Program-made: the position numbers and the translations under genes
The notes under the pieces: generated by a model
What the model was told of the DNA's origin: nothing
The model's database searches: none
What the model saw: the letters and a program-made list of their open reading frames with translations, nothing else
From: Fimenecus sp045631225
Lineage (GTDB): Bacteria; Bacillota; Clostridia; Oscillospirales; Acutalibacteraceae
Assembly (NCBI GenBank): GCA_045631225.1
Contig: JAZQUG010000009.1
Coordinates: 1 to 64,000, forward strand
Direction of reading: 5' to 3'
DNA: 64,000 bases
Shown: piece after piece, positions 40,686 through 49,197 of the stretch
Layout: each line of letters begins with the position of its first letter
Position numbering within the stretch: the stretch's first letter is position 1

Positions 40686-41487
40686 TATTTTTCACCTCAA
40701 TATTCAGTAATTTATCTATCTGCACATCTGAAATAACAGATAAATTATCCATAAGATTTACCGCAAAACTTCCGTTTCCCTTTTTTGTCTCAGAAAGTTG
40801 ACCACAAACACCAAGCACCACACATCCTGTAACCAATGAATTAATATTTTGTTCAACTGACAAATAACAACCACACAGGGCACCAAGCAAGCAACCTGTA
40901 CCTGTTAATTGAGCAAGCTGTTGTGTACCGTTGTGAATGTAAATAATTGACTCCCCATCTGTAATAATGTCAGTTTCGCCACTTGCAAGTATCATTGTGT
41001 TATGTTTTTGCGCTATACTAACTGATATATTACTTATTTTTTCCACATTAAGTGTTTCATCAGCATCAACACCTGTGGTGGTATAAAAATCATCATACAA
41101 AGCACATATTTCCGAATAATTACCTTTAATTGCAGTTGGCTGTAATTCCTTTAAAAGCTCTTTGATTAAACTTCGTCTTAACTGTGAGCAAGCAACACCA
41201 ACAGCATCAATAATAAAAGGTATGTTGTGTTTATGTGCTATTTCTGCAGATATTTTTATTGATTGCATACGGACATCTGTAATATTTCCCAAATTAAGCA
41301 CTAACGCATCTGCTGTCCTCGTTATCTCTGCAACCTCAAGTGGATGCTCGGCCATAATTGGCTTCGCACCTACTGCTAACACACCGTTTGCACACAGATT
41401 TATTGATATAGGATTTGTAATACAATGAACAACAGGTTTTTTATTTCTTGTTTTTTTGCGTATATCATTGATTATCACTGAATTCAT
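40672..41487 (-). CDS. thiM: Hydroxyethylthiazole kinase ThiM
   Basis: ThiM phosphorylates salvaged hydroxyethylthiazole. The protein has 271 residues with VVHCITNPISINLCANGVLAVGAKPIMA (in parts), NLGNITD, and the ATP/anion-hole loop QLTGTGCLLGALCGC carrying the catalytic Cys. It lies 1 bp after thiW, overlaps thiE, and depends on the upstream TPP riboswitch. Confidence 0.94.
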   Translation of the reverse strand: MNSVIINDIRKKTRNKKPVVHCITNPISINLCANGVLAVGAKPIMAEHPLEVAEITRTADALVLNLGNITDVRMQSIKISAEIAHKHNIPFIIDAVGVACSQLRRSLIKELLKELQPTAIKGNYSEICALYDDFYTTTGVDADETLNVEKISNISVSIAQKHNTMILASGETDIITDGESIIYIHNGTQQLAQLTGTGCLLGALCGCYLSVEQNINSLVTGCVVLGVCGQLSETKKGNGSFAVNLMDNLSVISDVQIDKLLNIEVKNNEKL

Positions 41488-41488
41488 C

Positions 41489-42205
41489 TTATTTTTCCTT
41501 TTTCGCTTTATTTATCATAAAATATATTATTGCAATTACAACAAAGGTCAGAATACAGCCCTTGGAAACAATGTGCCAGACAGGAGATGAAAAGTTGAAT
41601 ATTCCTGTTGGAATCTCAATAACCACATATAATACAACACCAATTGCTGCAATACTTGATGTATTACTGATTAGGCTTGTTTTGTCCTCATAAATCCTAT
41701 CAGAAATATTTGCCTGAATTTTCTTAAGCATTCCATTTGCAACCATTTTCTTAAGAAATACAAGTGCTATACTGCCTCCTATAAGAGTACCGCAAATAAA
41801 TGACGGCACATAAAACAACCAGCTTATATCCTCTTTGCCCCAAAAAATTGACATTACAGGATAAGATGCAATCGCACCTATAATACCTGTACCGAAAACC
41901 TCACCAAAAACAGCAAACAGAATATTTCCCTTTGACATGCGATATAACAATCCTGAAAAGAACGCACCAAATATTGCTCCTGTAAGTGCAATTGGCGGAA
42001 TACCCATAGTCAGCATTCGTATTATACCTATAATTGTTGCACATAAAAGTGAATACCAAGGTCCCATAAACACCGAACAAACAATATTGATGAAATGAGC
42101 CATAGGACACATTCCTTCAACACGCAAAAATGGTGAAATAACAACACCGAGAGCGACAAAAATAGCAAGTGTAGTGATTTTTAAGATTTTTTTACTTCTT
42201 AACAT
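41489..42205 (-). CDS. thiW: ThiW, ECF transporter S component for thiazole
   Basis: This hydrophobic protein has 238 residues and about six membrane helices. The N-terminal part (LAIFVALGVVISPFLRVEGMCPMAHFINIVCS) matches ThiW, the S component that imports the thiazole moiety with the shared ECF module (genes not seen here). It is longer than the common ~160-residue ThiW because of an extra C-terminal pair of helices. It is the first gene after the TPP leader and supplies the substrate of ThiM. Confidence 0.85.
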   Translation of the reverse strand: MLRSKKILKITTLAIFVALGVVISPFLRVEGMCPMAHFINIVCSVFMGPWYSLLCATIIGIIRMLTMGIPPIALTGAIFGAFFSGLLYRMSKGNILFAVFGEVFGTGIIGAIASYPVMSIFWGKEDISWLFYVPSFICGTLIGGSIALVFLKKMVANGMLKKIQANISDRIYEDKTSLISNTSSIAAIGVVLYVVIEIPTGIFNFSSPVWHIVSKGCILTFVVIAIIYFMINKAKKEK

Positions 42206-42239
42206 TTAGTTTTCCTCTTTTCATAATTCATAACTGAAC

Positions 42240-42345
42240 AAAACACTATGGCTTTGTGCGGTCGATACTCAAAAGTATCCTCTCACCCTGAAACACAGGT
42301 TCCCATCGCATTGATAAAAGCACAGGGCGCTCCCCCTCTGCCCAG
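42240..42345 (-). other. Second structured leader segment downstream of the TPP terminator, class unknown
   Basis: Between the riboswitch terminator and thiW the transcript can form several nested helices: GGGC/GCCC, ACCTG/CAGGGT, a perfect 6-bp GATACT/AGTATC hairpin, and closing pairs TGCG/CGCA and TGTGC/GCACA. It encodes no plausible protein. It does not match the TPP, cobalamin, SAM, THF or FMN consensus as I know them. Confidence 0.4.
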
Positions 42346-42386
42346 TTACAATTTTTCTCATCACCTCTTTTCACAAAAACAAAAAA

Positions 42387-42413
42387 CGGAGACACCCAAT
42401 ATGGATATCTCCG
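42387..42413 (-). terminator. TPP riboswitch expression-platform terminator
   Basis: CGGAGA / TCTCCG stem followed on the minus strand by TTTTTTGTTTTTG, directly 3' of the TPP aptamer. Confidence 0.85.
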
Positions 42414-42433
42414 AAAAAATCTACTTACACTAT

Positions 42434-42518
42434 GACTTCCTACGCCGGCATTATCCGTATCAGGTTAAAGGGTCAAAGTTCGATTACTTTTTCTCAGCCC
42501 GCCTTACAAGCTCCCCTG
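42434..42518 (-). ncRNA. TPP riboswitch (THI element)
   Basis: The minus strand carries the full THI-box: GGGGAGC start, GGCGGGCTGAGA pyrimidine-sensor segment, GACCCTTTAACCTGAT, and CGGATAATGCCGGCGTAGGAAG. High TPP should favour the terminator at 42387-42413 and shut thiW-thiM-thiE-thiD. Confidence 0.96.
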
Positions 42519-42536
42519 TATTTATTTGTTTTTATT

Positions 42537-42565
42537 ATTATACAATTACATTAGGCACAATTCAA
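42537..42565 (-). promoter_or_regulatory. thiWMED promoter
   Basis: Minus-strand -35 TTGAAT (42560-42565), 17-bp spacer, perfect -10 TATAAT (42537-42542), ending about 20 bp before the riboswitch. Confidence 0.8.
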
Positions 42566-42578
42566 GTGTTTTTTAGGA

Positions 42579-43151
42579 TTATGAATTATAGCCTAATTCA
42601 AATGCTTTTTTATTCATTTCTACAAATTTTGGTGCAACTGTATTTTCAATTGCCGTAATCCAACGCTCTTTTGGAATATCGAAATATTTTGCAGCCTTAC
42701 CCATAAGAACGATATTAACGGCTTTTGATGAACCTGCTTCAACAGCAAGTGAAAGAGCATCAAGAGCATCAACACTGATACCTTTTGCAGTTAATTCTTC
42801 AAGCACATTTTCAGGATATTCTGCTGCACCGATAATAACAGGCATTGGGTCAATCTGCTGAGTATTAACAACAATCTTACCATCTTTCTTAAGGTAGTTT
42901 GCGTAACGACCTGCTTCAAGCTTTTCGAAAGAGATAATGATATCTGCTTCACCATCTGTAATTATTGGTGAATAAACCTTATCACCAAAACGGACATAAG
43001 TTACAACTGAACCGCCACGTTGGCTCATACCGTGAACTTCACTTACTTTAACATCATAACCCTCATCAACTAAAAGACGACCTAACAGTTTAGATGCAAG
43101 AAGACTTCCCTGTCCACCTACGCCAACTATCATAACACTAACAGTTTTCAT
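42579..43151 (-). CDS. iorB: Indolepyruvate oxidoreductase beta subunit IorB
   Basis: IorB is the gamma-type subunit of aryl-pyruvate:ferredoxin oxidoreductase. The protein has 190 residues starting VSVMIVGVGGQGSLLASKLLGRLL, followed by SEVHGMSQRGGSVVTYVRFG, both typical of the pyruvate/ketoisovalerate oxidoreductase catalytic domain. It follows iorA by 16 bp. The complex interconverts aryl-pyruvate plus CoA with arylacetyl-CoA, CO2 and reduced ferredoxin. Confidence 0.93.
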   Translation of the reverse strand: MKTVSVMIVGVGGQGSLLASKLLGRLLVDEGYDVKVSEVHGMSQRGGSVVTYVRFGDKVYSPIITDGEADIIISFEKLEAGRYANYLKKDGKIVVNTQQIDPMPVIIGAAEYPENVLEELTAKGISVDALDALSLAVEAGSSKAVNIVLMGKAAKYFDIPKERWITAIENTVAPKFVEMNKKAFELGYNS

Positions 43152-43167
43152 AATTCAAAGTCCTCCC

Positions 43168-44892
43168 TTACACGATTGCATCAAATGCACAGAGCTGTTT
43201 ACATACGCCACAGCCTACGCACAATGTTGCATCAACTTTTGCTTTACCATCTTTCATGCTGATTGCAGGACAACCAAGTGTCATACATCTCTTACATGAC
43301 TTACACTTATCAGCATCAACCTTTAATGGTGCTTCAAGCTTAACTGACTTAAGAAGAATACAAGGTCTGCGTGAAATAATAACTGACGGCTCTTCAACAG
43401 ATAATTCTTCTTTAATAACATCATTGCATTCTTTAAGATTGTATGGGTCAACAACCTTTACACGGTTGATACCGAGAGCCTTGCAAAGTGCTTCAAGGTC
43501 AACCTTAGCAGCAGGGTCTCCCTTAATATTATAACCTGTTGTCGGATTCTGCTGATGTCCTGTCATACCTGTAATTGAGTTGTCAACAATAATTACAGTT
43601 GAATTTGTAGCGTTATATGCCACATTCACAAGTCCTGTCATACCTGAATGCATAAATGTTGAGTCACCGATAACCGCAACACTCTTCTTTTCAGCTTCAC
43701 TACCTCTTGCAAGGTTAAAACCGTGAAGACCTGAAATTGATGCACCCATACAAAGAGTTGAATCAAGTGCATTAAGTGGTGGTGCTGCACCAAGAGTATA
43801 ACAACCGATATCACCAAGAGCAGTAATCTTATTCTTTGCAAGAGTATAATACAAACCTCTGTGTGGACAACCTGCACACATCATTGGTGGTCTGTTTGGA
43901 ATAACTGAATCTGCAGAAACGCTTTCAGGTAATTCTTTACCGAAAGCTTTTGCAATAGTAGCCTGTGAGAATTCACCTAAAATTGAGAACCTTTCTTTAC
44001 CGATTACATCTATACCAAGTGCTTTAACGTGATTTTCAATAAATGGGTCAAGTTCTTCAATAACATAGAGAGTCTTAACCTTTGATGCGAAATCTTTAAT
44101 AAGTTTTACAGGTAATGGATATGGCATACCGATTTTAAGGATGCTTGCACTGTCTCCCATAACCTCTTTAACATAGTGGTATGAACAACCTGATGTGATA
44201 ACACCGATTTCGTCAGAATTCATTTCAACCACATTATATTCACAGTTTTCTGCAAATTCCTGAAGAGCAAGAGTTCTTTCTTCAACTAATGGATGACGCT
44301 TAACTGCATTTGCAGGAGTCATTATGTACTTAGCAGGATTTTTTACATAATCTTTTAAAGTTGCATGAACTTTTTCTCCTGTTTCAACGATTGACTGGCT
44401 GTGTGCAATTCTTGTGCACATACGAAGAAGAACAGGTGTATCAAATTTTTCTGATAATTCAAAAGCATTTTTTGCAAATGTATATGCTTCCATTGAGTCA
44501 GCAGGTTCAAGCATAGGCACTTTTGCTGCCATTGCATAATGACGAGAATCCTGTTCATTCTGTGAAGAGTGCATTGCAGGGTCATCTGCAACACAAATAA
44601 CGAGACCACCATTAACACCTGTATATGAAAGTGTAAACAATGGGTCAGCAGCAACATTCAGACCAACGTGTTTCATAGCACAAGCTGAACGTGCACCTGC
44701 AAGGCTTGAACCAAATGCAACCTCACAAGCAACCTTTTCGTTTGGTGCCCACTCACTGTGGATATCATCAAACTTACTTAAAAACTCTGTAATTTCAGTT
44801 GATGGTGTACCGGGATAGCTTGATACAACACCCAAACCACCATCATGCAATCCTTCTGCGACTGCCTGATTTCCTATCATTAATTTTTTCAT
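43168..44892 (-). CDS. iorA: Indolepyruvate oxidoreductase alpha subunit IorA
   Basis: The protein has 574 residues from the ATG at 44892. It shows an N-terminal pyrimidine-binding domain (SSYPGTPSTEITEFL), a TPP-binding domain with GDIGCYTLGAAPP and GDSTFMHSGMTGL (GDS/NxT metal site DNSITGMTGHQ), and a C-terminal 2x[4Fe-4S] ferredoxin segment with CKSCKRCMTLGCP and CVGCGVCKQLC. It works with IorB on phenylpyruvate and indolepyruvate. It directly follows an acyl-CoA ligase gene (15 bp), an order that suggests use in the carboxylating direction. Confidence 0.95.
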   Translation of the reverse strand: MKKLMIGNQAVAEGLHDGGLGVVSSYPGTPSTEITEFLSKFDDIHSEWAPNEKVACEVAFGSSLAGARSACAMKHVGLNVAADPLFTLSYTGVNGGLVICVADDPAMHSSQNEQDSRHYAMAAKVPMLEPADSMEAYTFAKNAFELSEKFDTPVLLRMCTRIAHSQSIVETGEKVHATLKDYVKNPAKYIMTPANAVKRHPLVEERTLALQEFAENCEYNVVEMNSDEIGVITSGCSYHYVKEVMGDSASILKIGMPYPLPVKLIKDFASKVKTLYVIEELDPFIENHVKALGIDVIGKERFSILGEFSQATIAKAFGKELPESVSADSVIPNRPPMMCAGCPHRGLYYTLAKNKITALGDIGCYTLGAAPPLNALDSTLCMGASISGLHGFNLARGSEAEKKSVAVIGDSTFMHSGMTGLVNVAYNATNSTVIIVDNSITGMTGHQQNPTTGYNIKGDPAAKVDLEALCKALGINRVKVVDPYNLKECNDVIKEELSVEEPSVIISRRPCILLKSVKLEAPLKVDADKCKSCKRCMTLGCPAISMKDGKAKVDATLCVGCGVCKQLCAFDAIV

Positions 44893-44907
44893 ATTCAATC
44901 TCTTTCC

Positions 44908-46542
44908 TTATGATTTATTCTGTGAATCAACAAGACCTTCGCCACCATACATCTTACGAAGCTTTGGTTTTTCGATTTTTCCTGTAGGGTTACGAGGAAC
45001 ATCTGCAAAAATAATCTTACGAGGTCTCTTATATCTTGGAAGGCTCTTACAGAATTCATTGATTTCTTCTTCCGTACAAGTCATATCCTTTTTAACTTCA
45101 ATAATTGCTGTTGCAATTTCACCAAGTCTTGAGTCAGGAAGACCGATAACAGCAACGTCCTTGATTTTTTCGTGTGCTGCCATAAAGTTTTCAATCTGTA
45201 CAGGGTAAAGGTTTTCACCACCTGTGATGATAACATCCTTTTTACGGTCAACAAGGAAAATGAAACCATCTTCGTCAACCATAGCCATATCACCTGTCAG
45301 AAGCCAACCGTCTTTAAGTGTTGCTGCAGTTGCCTCAGGGTCACGATAGTAACAAGTCATAACACCGGGACCCTTTAAGCAAAGCTCACCAACATCGCCC
45401 TTTTCAACTTCGTTTCCATCAGGGTCTATGATTTTTGTTTCCCATCCATAACCGGGAACACCGATTGCACCAACCTTACGGACATTTTCAACACCAAGGT
45501 GAACAGCACCGGGACCGATTGACTCTGAAAGTCCATAGTTAGTATCGTACTGCTGATTTGGAAAATACTCAAGCCAACGCTTGATAAGACTCTGTGGTAC
45601 AGGCTGTGCACCGATATGCATAAGTCTCCAGTTTGAGAAATCGAATTCATTCAAATCAATCTCACCACTGTCAATAGCATTAAGAATATCCTGTGCCCAT
45701 GGAACAAGAAGCCAAACGATAGAACATTTTTCTTCGCTTGCTACCTTAAGGATATTTCTTGACTGAGTACCCTTAAGAATAATTGCCTTTGAACCTGTTA
45801 AAAGGCTACCGAACCAATGCATTTTTGCACCTGTATGATAAAGTGGTGGAATACAAAGGAAACAGTCATCCTTTGTCTGTCCATGGTGAGCCTGTTCAAC
45901 TCTACAAGAATGAATCAAGCTTTCATGATTATGTAAAATAGCCTTTGGAAAACCTGTTGTACCCGATGAAAAATAAATTGCAGCATCATCAGATTCTTCT
46001 AACCAACATCCGTGATATGAGCTTGAACATTCAGAAACAAGCTCATTATAATCGTCTGCAAAAGCAGGACAGCTACCACCAAAGTAAACAAGTTTACATT
46101 TTTTACTGATTTTATCTGCCACTGCTTCAACTCGTCCCACAAATTCATTACCGAAAACAAGAACATCAGCCTCAGCCAAATCAAGACAATATTCAATTTC
46201 GTCTGATGAATATCGGAAATTAAGAGGCACTACCAATGCACCTGTTTTAAGAATGCCAAAGTATATTGGCAACCAATCGATGCAATTCATTAAAAGAATT
46301 GCTACCTTATTTCCTTTTCCGATACCATTCTGTGTGAGCATATTCGCAAATCTGTTCGCTTTTTCTTCAAATACGCTCCAAGTAATCTCACGACGATAAG
46401 GACGTCTTGCACTTGATTCAACAAGTTCAAATTCGCTCCATGTAATTCGTCTGGTTTCAGGTTGCTCCGGATTAATTTCAACCAATGCAATATCATTAGG
46501 AAATTCTCGGGCATTTTTTTCAAGTAAATGTACGATTGTCAT
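44908..46542 (-). CDS. AMP-dependent acyl-CoA synthetase, linked to iorAB
   Basis: This adenylate-forming enzyme has 544 residues from the ATG at 46542 (GGAG 7 nt upstream). The phosphate loop is YFSSGTTGFPKAI, followed by NYGLSESIGPG, GWLLTGDMAMVDEDGF, and the C-terminal DRKKDVIITGGENLYP and PTGKIEKPKLR with the catalytic Lys. Near residues 35-60 the sequence RRITWSEFE is repeated as RREITWSVFEE with ~12 residues between, an in-frame duplication also visible in the DNA. It is operonic with iorA/iorB. Substrate is probably an arylacetate or other carboxylic acid (inference). Confidence 0.88.
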   Translation of the reverse strand: MTIVHLLEKNAREFPNDIALVEINPEQPETRRITWSEFELVESSARRPYRREITWSVFEEKANRFANMLTQNGIGKGNKVAILLMNCIDWLPIYFGILKTGALVVPLNFRYSSDEIEYCLDLAEADVLVFGNEFVGRVEAVADKISKKCKLVYFGGSCPAFADDYNELVSECSSSYHGCWLEESDDAAIYFSSGTTGFPKAILHNHESLIHSCRVEQAHHGQTKDDCFLCIPPLYHTGAKMHWFGSLLTGSKAIILKGTQSRNILKVASEEKCSIVWLLVPWAQDILNAIDSGEIDLNEFDFSNWRLMHIGAQPVPQSLIKRWLEYFPNQQYDTNYGLSESIGPGAVHLGVENVRKVGAIGVPGYGWETKIIDPDGNEVEKGDVGELCLKGPGVMTCYYRDPEATAATLKDGWLLTGDMAMVDEDGFIFLVDRKKDVIITGGENLYPVQIENFMAAHEKIKDVAVIGLPDSRLGEIATAIIEVKKDMTCTEEEINEFCKSLPRYKRPRKIIFADVPRNPTGKIEKPKLRKMYGGEGLVDSQNKS

Positions 46543-46572
46543 AACGCATCTCCAAAAATACAATATCATATT

Positions 46573-46601
46573 ATTTTACTGCAACGTCCAATAAAAATCA
46601 A
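46573..46601 (-). promoter_or_regulatory. Promoter of the acyl-CoA ligase-iorAB operon
   Basis: Minus-strand -35 TTGATT (46596-46601), 17-bp spacer, -10 TAAAAT (46573-46578). No T-box core is visible in this leader. Confidence 0.65.
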
Positions 46602-46632
46602 TAAAATTTGATAAGTTTTTTAATTTTTAGTG

Positions 46633-46661
46633 TTGACAAATTTCATTTAAAGTGCTAAACT
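46633..46661 (+). promoter_or_regulatory. Symporter promoter
   Basis: Plus-strand -35 TTGACA (46633-46638), 17-bp spacer, -10 TAAACT (46656-46661). Confidence 0.75.
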
Positions 46662-46675
46662 TTAAAACGTTAAAG
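46660..46675. promoter_or_regulatory. Palindrome at the symporter transcription start
   Basis: CTTTAA-AACG-TTAAAG overlaps the 3' end of the -10 element and the expected start point, a classical repressor position. The cognate regulator is not identifiable in the window. Confidence 0.4.
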
Positions 46676-46736
46676 CAATAATACCACTTTTCATGGCGTT
46701 TGTCAAGCAATATTTATTAAAAAGGAGTGATTTTTT

Positions 46737-48320
46737 ATGACAACCACAATGATGATTAGTATTCCAATGCTTATTAGTTTCTTCGCACTTATGATAGGTG
46801 TCGGTTTTTATTGCAGAAAGCACTCAACAAATGTTGACGGATTCGTTTTAGGTGGCAGAAGTGTTGGTCCATGGCTTACAGCTTTTGCTTTTGGCACATC
46901 TTACTTCTCTGCAGTTATCTTTGTCGGATATGCAGGTCAGTTCGGTTGGAACTTTGGTCTTGCTTCCACTTGGATTGGTCTTGGTAATGCCTTTATCGGC
47001 TCTCTCCTTGCATGGTCTGTTCTCGGAAGAAGAACAAGAGTTATGACTCAACATCTTGGTTCTAAAACAATGCCTGACTTTTTTGAAAAGAGATATGATT
47101 CGAAAAAACTAAAAACTATTGCTTCTATTATAGTATTTATTTTCCTCATTCCATATACTGCTTCACTTTACAACGGACTTTCTTCACTTTTTAATAATGT
47201 GTTTAATATTCCTTATGCAGTTATCGTTATTGTTATGGCTGTACTTACAGGTATTTATGTTATTTTTGGCGGATATATGGCAACTGCAATCAATGATTTT
47301 ATTCAAGGTATTATAATGCTTGTGGGAATTGTTGCAGTTATTGCTGCCGTTCTTGCGAGAAAAGGTGGATTTACAGAGGCTGTTGCAACTCTTTCACAGG
47401 AAGCAGGACCTGAATTCACATCAATGTTTGGTCCTAATCCTATTTTCCTTTTCTTTGTTGTTATGCTTACCTCTTTGGGTACTTGGGGATTACCACAGAT
47501 GGTTGGTAAATTCTACTCTATCAAAGATGAAGACTCAATTAAGAAAGGTACTATCATTTCAACAATCTTTGCAATTATTGTTGCAGGTGGATGCTATTTC
47601 CTTGGTGGATTCGGCAGACTTTACAAAGATGAAATGGTTGAAAGCGGATTTATCTCTGATACCGGTGCAGTAATGTTTGATAAAGTTATTCCCACACTTC
47701 TTTCTGACCTTGCTCCCGTTATTATAGCTCTTGTTATTGTACTTGTGCTTTCCGCATCAATGTCAACTCTCTCTTCTCTTGTTCTCACATCATCATCAAC
47801 TCTTACGCTTGATGTTATTAAACCAAGACTTGAAAAGAAACAAAAGGTTGACGATAAAAAGAGCATTCTTATTCTTCGTATTTTCATCGTTTTCTTTATT
47901 GCGCTTTCTGCAGTTATTGCGATTCTTAAAGACACAATTTGGGCAGAATCAGTATTCATTGCACAGATGATGGGCGTTTCCTGGGGTGCGTTGGCAGGTG
48001 CCTTCTTAGCACCATTCCTCTATGGCTTATATTGGAAAAAGACAACAAAGGCTGCCGTTATAACAAGTTTTATTTTCGGTACAGGACTTGAAATAATACA
48101 GCTTTTAATCAGTATCGGTCTTTTCAAACCAACAACTCCGATTTTAAGCTTCGTGTTCACAAATTCACTTTATTCAGGTGTTTTTGCAATGGTTGGCGGA
48201 CTTGTACTTGTACCGATTGTAAGCCTGTTGACACAAAAAACATTACCAAAGAATATAGACGAAAAATTCAGTTGCTACGATGCAAACGTAACAACAAACA
48301 TTACAAATTCATTAGGATAA
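46737..48320 (+). CDS. Sodium:solute symporter (SSS family)
   Basis: This membrane transporter has 527 residues and about 13 helices, with AGGAGTGA before the ATG. Family features: CRKHSTNVDGFVLGGRSVGPWLTAFAFGTSYFSA (in parts) near the N-terminus with the GGR motif, and GFGRLYKDEM plus SASMSTLSSLVL in the core. The substrate cannot be read from sequence. Divergence from the acyl-CoA ligase-iorAB operon hints at import of the organic acid that the ligase activates. Confidence 0.88.
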   Translation: MTTTMMISIPMLISFFALMIGVGFYCRKHSTNVDGFVLGGRSVGPWLTAFAFGTSYFSAVIFVGYAGQFGWNFGLASTWIGLGNAFIGSLLAWSVLGRRTRVMTQHLGSKTMPDFFEKRYDSKKLKTIASIIVFIFLIPYTASLYNGLSSLFNNVFNIPYAVIVIVMAVLTGIYVIFGGYMATAINDFIQGIIMLVGIVAVIAAVLARKGGFTEAVATLSQEAGPEFTSMFGPNPIFLFFVVMLTSLGTWGLPQMVGKFYSIKDEDSIKKGTIISTIFAIIVAGGCYFLGGFGRLYKDEMVESGFISDTGAVMFDKVIPTLLSDLAPVIIALVIVLVLSASMSTLSSLVLTSSSTLTLDVIKPRLEKKQKVDDKKSILILRIFIVFFIALSAVIAILKDTIWAESVFIAQMMGVSWGALAGAFLAPFLYGLYWKKTTKAAVITSFIFGTGLEIIQLLISIGLFKPTTPILSFVFTNSLYSGVFAMVGGLVLVPIVSLLTQKTLPKNIDEKFSCYDANVTTNITNSLG

Positions 48321-48327
48321 AAAATTC

Positions 48328-48357
48328 AGGACTTGGAGTAAAAACCAAGTCCTTTCG
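48328..48357 (+). terminator. Terminator after the symporter gene
   Basis: AGGACTTGG / CCAAGTCCT stem with an 8-nt loop then TTTCGTT, between the convergent symporter and amidohydrolase genes. Confidence 0.7.
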
Positions 48358-49152
48358 TTATATGTTTAATATTCTTTTTGCATTTTTGTATAGAATCAAG
48401 TCTTTTTCTTCCGTTGTGAGTGAAAGCGAATTAAGTGTTTCAATTTCCTCTCCTGCCCTGCTCCAGGGAGCATCAGAACCAAAAAGGATTTTATCTGCAC
48501 CATGCTTTTTAACTATTCTTAAAAACTGTTCATGTGAATAATAATTCATACCCATTGAGGTATCAAGATACACATCAGTTCCTGCAAGATATTTTTCAAC
48601 ATCATCCCATTGGCGTTGACCACCAAGGTGTGCCGCCACTATAACGCCACCTTGCATTTGCTTTGAAACCGCTGCAAACTGCATTGGGCTACTGTGATTT
48701 GGCGGTGGATATGCAGGGTCATAACCTGCATGAAAAAGTATAATCAGACCTTTACTCAAGGCATAATCATATATCTTAAGCATTTCAGGCGCATCAACTG
48801 TAAACTGCTGATATTCAGGATGAAGCTTAATTCCCGGCAAGCCAAGTTCACACACAAAGTCAATATCTCTTTTATAGTCATCTGTTGCAGGATGAATTCC
48901 GCCAAAGGAAATAAGTCTGTCACAGGTGATTTCTTTTGCCCAATTATTAAGAGTCACCGTCTGACTTGGTTTTGTTATAACAGGCTGAACAACTGAAACA
49001 TCTACGCCAAACTTATCCATATTTGCAAAGAGTCCCGAAACAGTTCCGTCGCTACAAGGCATATATTCACCATTACAACCTGCCACAAGTGATGCAATTG
49101 CTCTTTGGGCGATTTTATCAGGAAAAGCATGAGTATGAAAATCTATTACCAT
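48358..49152 (-). CDS. Amidohydrolase family 2 metal-dependent hydrolase
   Basis: The protein has 264 residues from the ATG at 49152 (GGAGG 7 nt upstream). The TIM-barrel metal site is visible: HTHAFPD at the N-terminus, KLHPEYQQF, FHAGYD, and the late Asp in FGSDAPWSRAG. This family includes aromatic decarboxylases (ACMSD-like) and lactonases; which one applies here is not clear. It follows the sugar-isomerase-like gene by 45 bp, likely the same operon. Confidence 0.85.
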   Translation of the reverse strand: MVIDFHTHAFPDKIAQRAIASLVAGCNGEYMPCSDGTVSGLFANMDKFGVDVSVVQPVITKPSQTVTLNNWAKEITCDRLISFGGIHPATDDYKRDIDFVCELGLPGIKLHPEYQQFTVDAPEMLKIYDYALSKGLIILFHAGYDPAYPPPNHSSPMQFAAVSKQMQGGVIVAAHLGGQRQWDDVEKYLAGTDVYLDTSMGMNYYSHEQFLRIVKKHGADKILFGSDAPWSRAGEEIETLNSLSLTTEEKDLILYKNAKRILNI

Positions 49153-49197
49153 ATTACCGCCTCCATTTTGCATATTATGTGCAGAAACAGCATCCAA

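Noticed and set aside
42240..42345. Cobalamin or second TPP riboswitch
   Set aside because: A GGGAACCTG start vaguely suggests cobalamin, but the B12 box and GCCACTGT are missing, and THI-box segments are not repeated.
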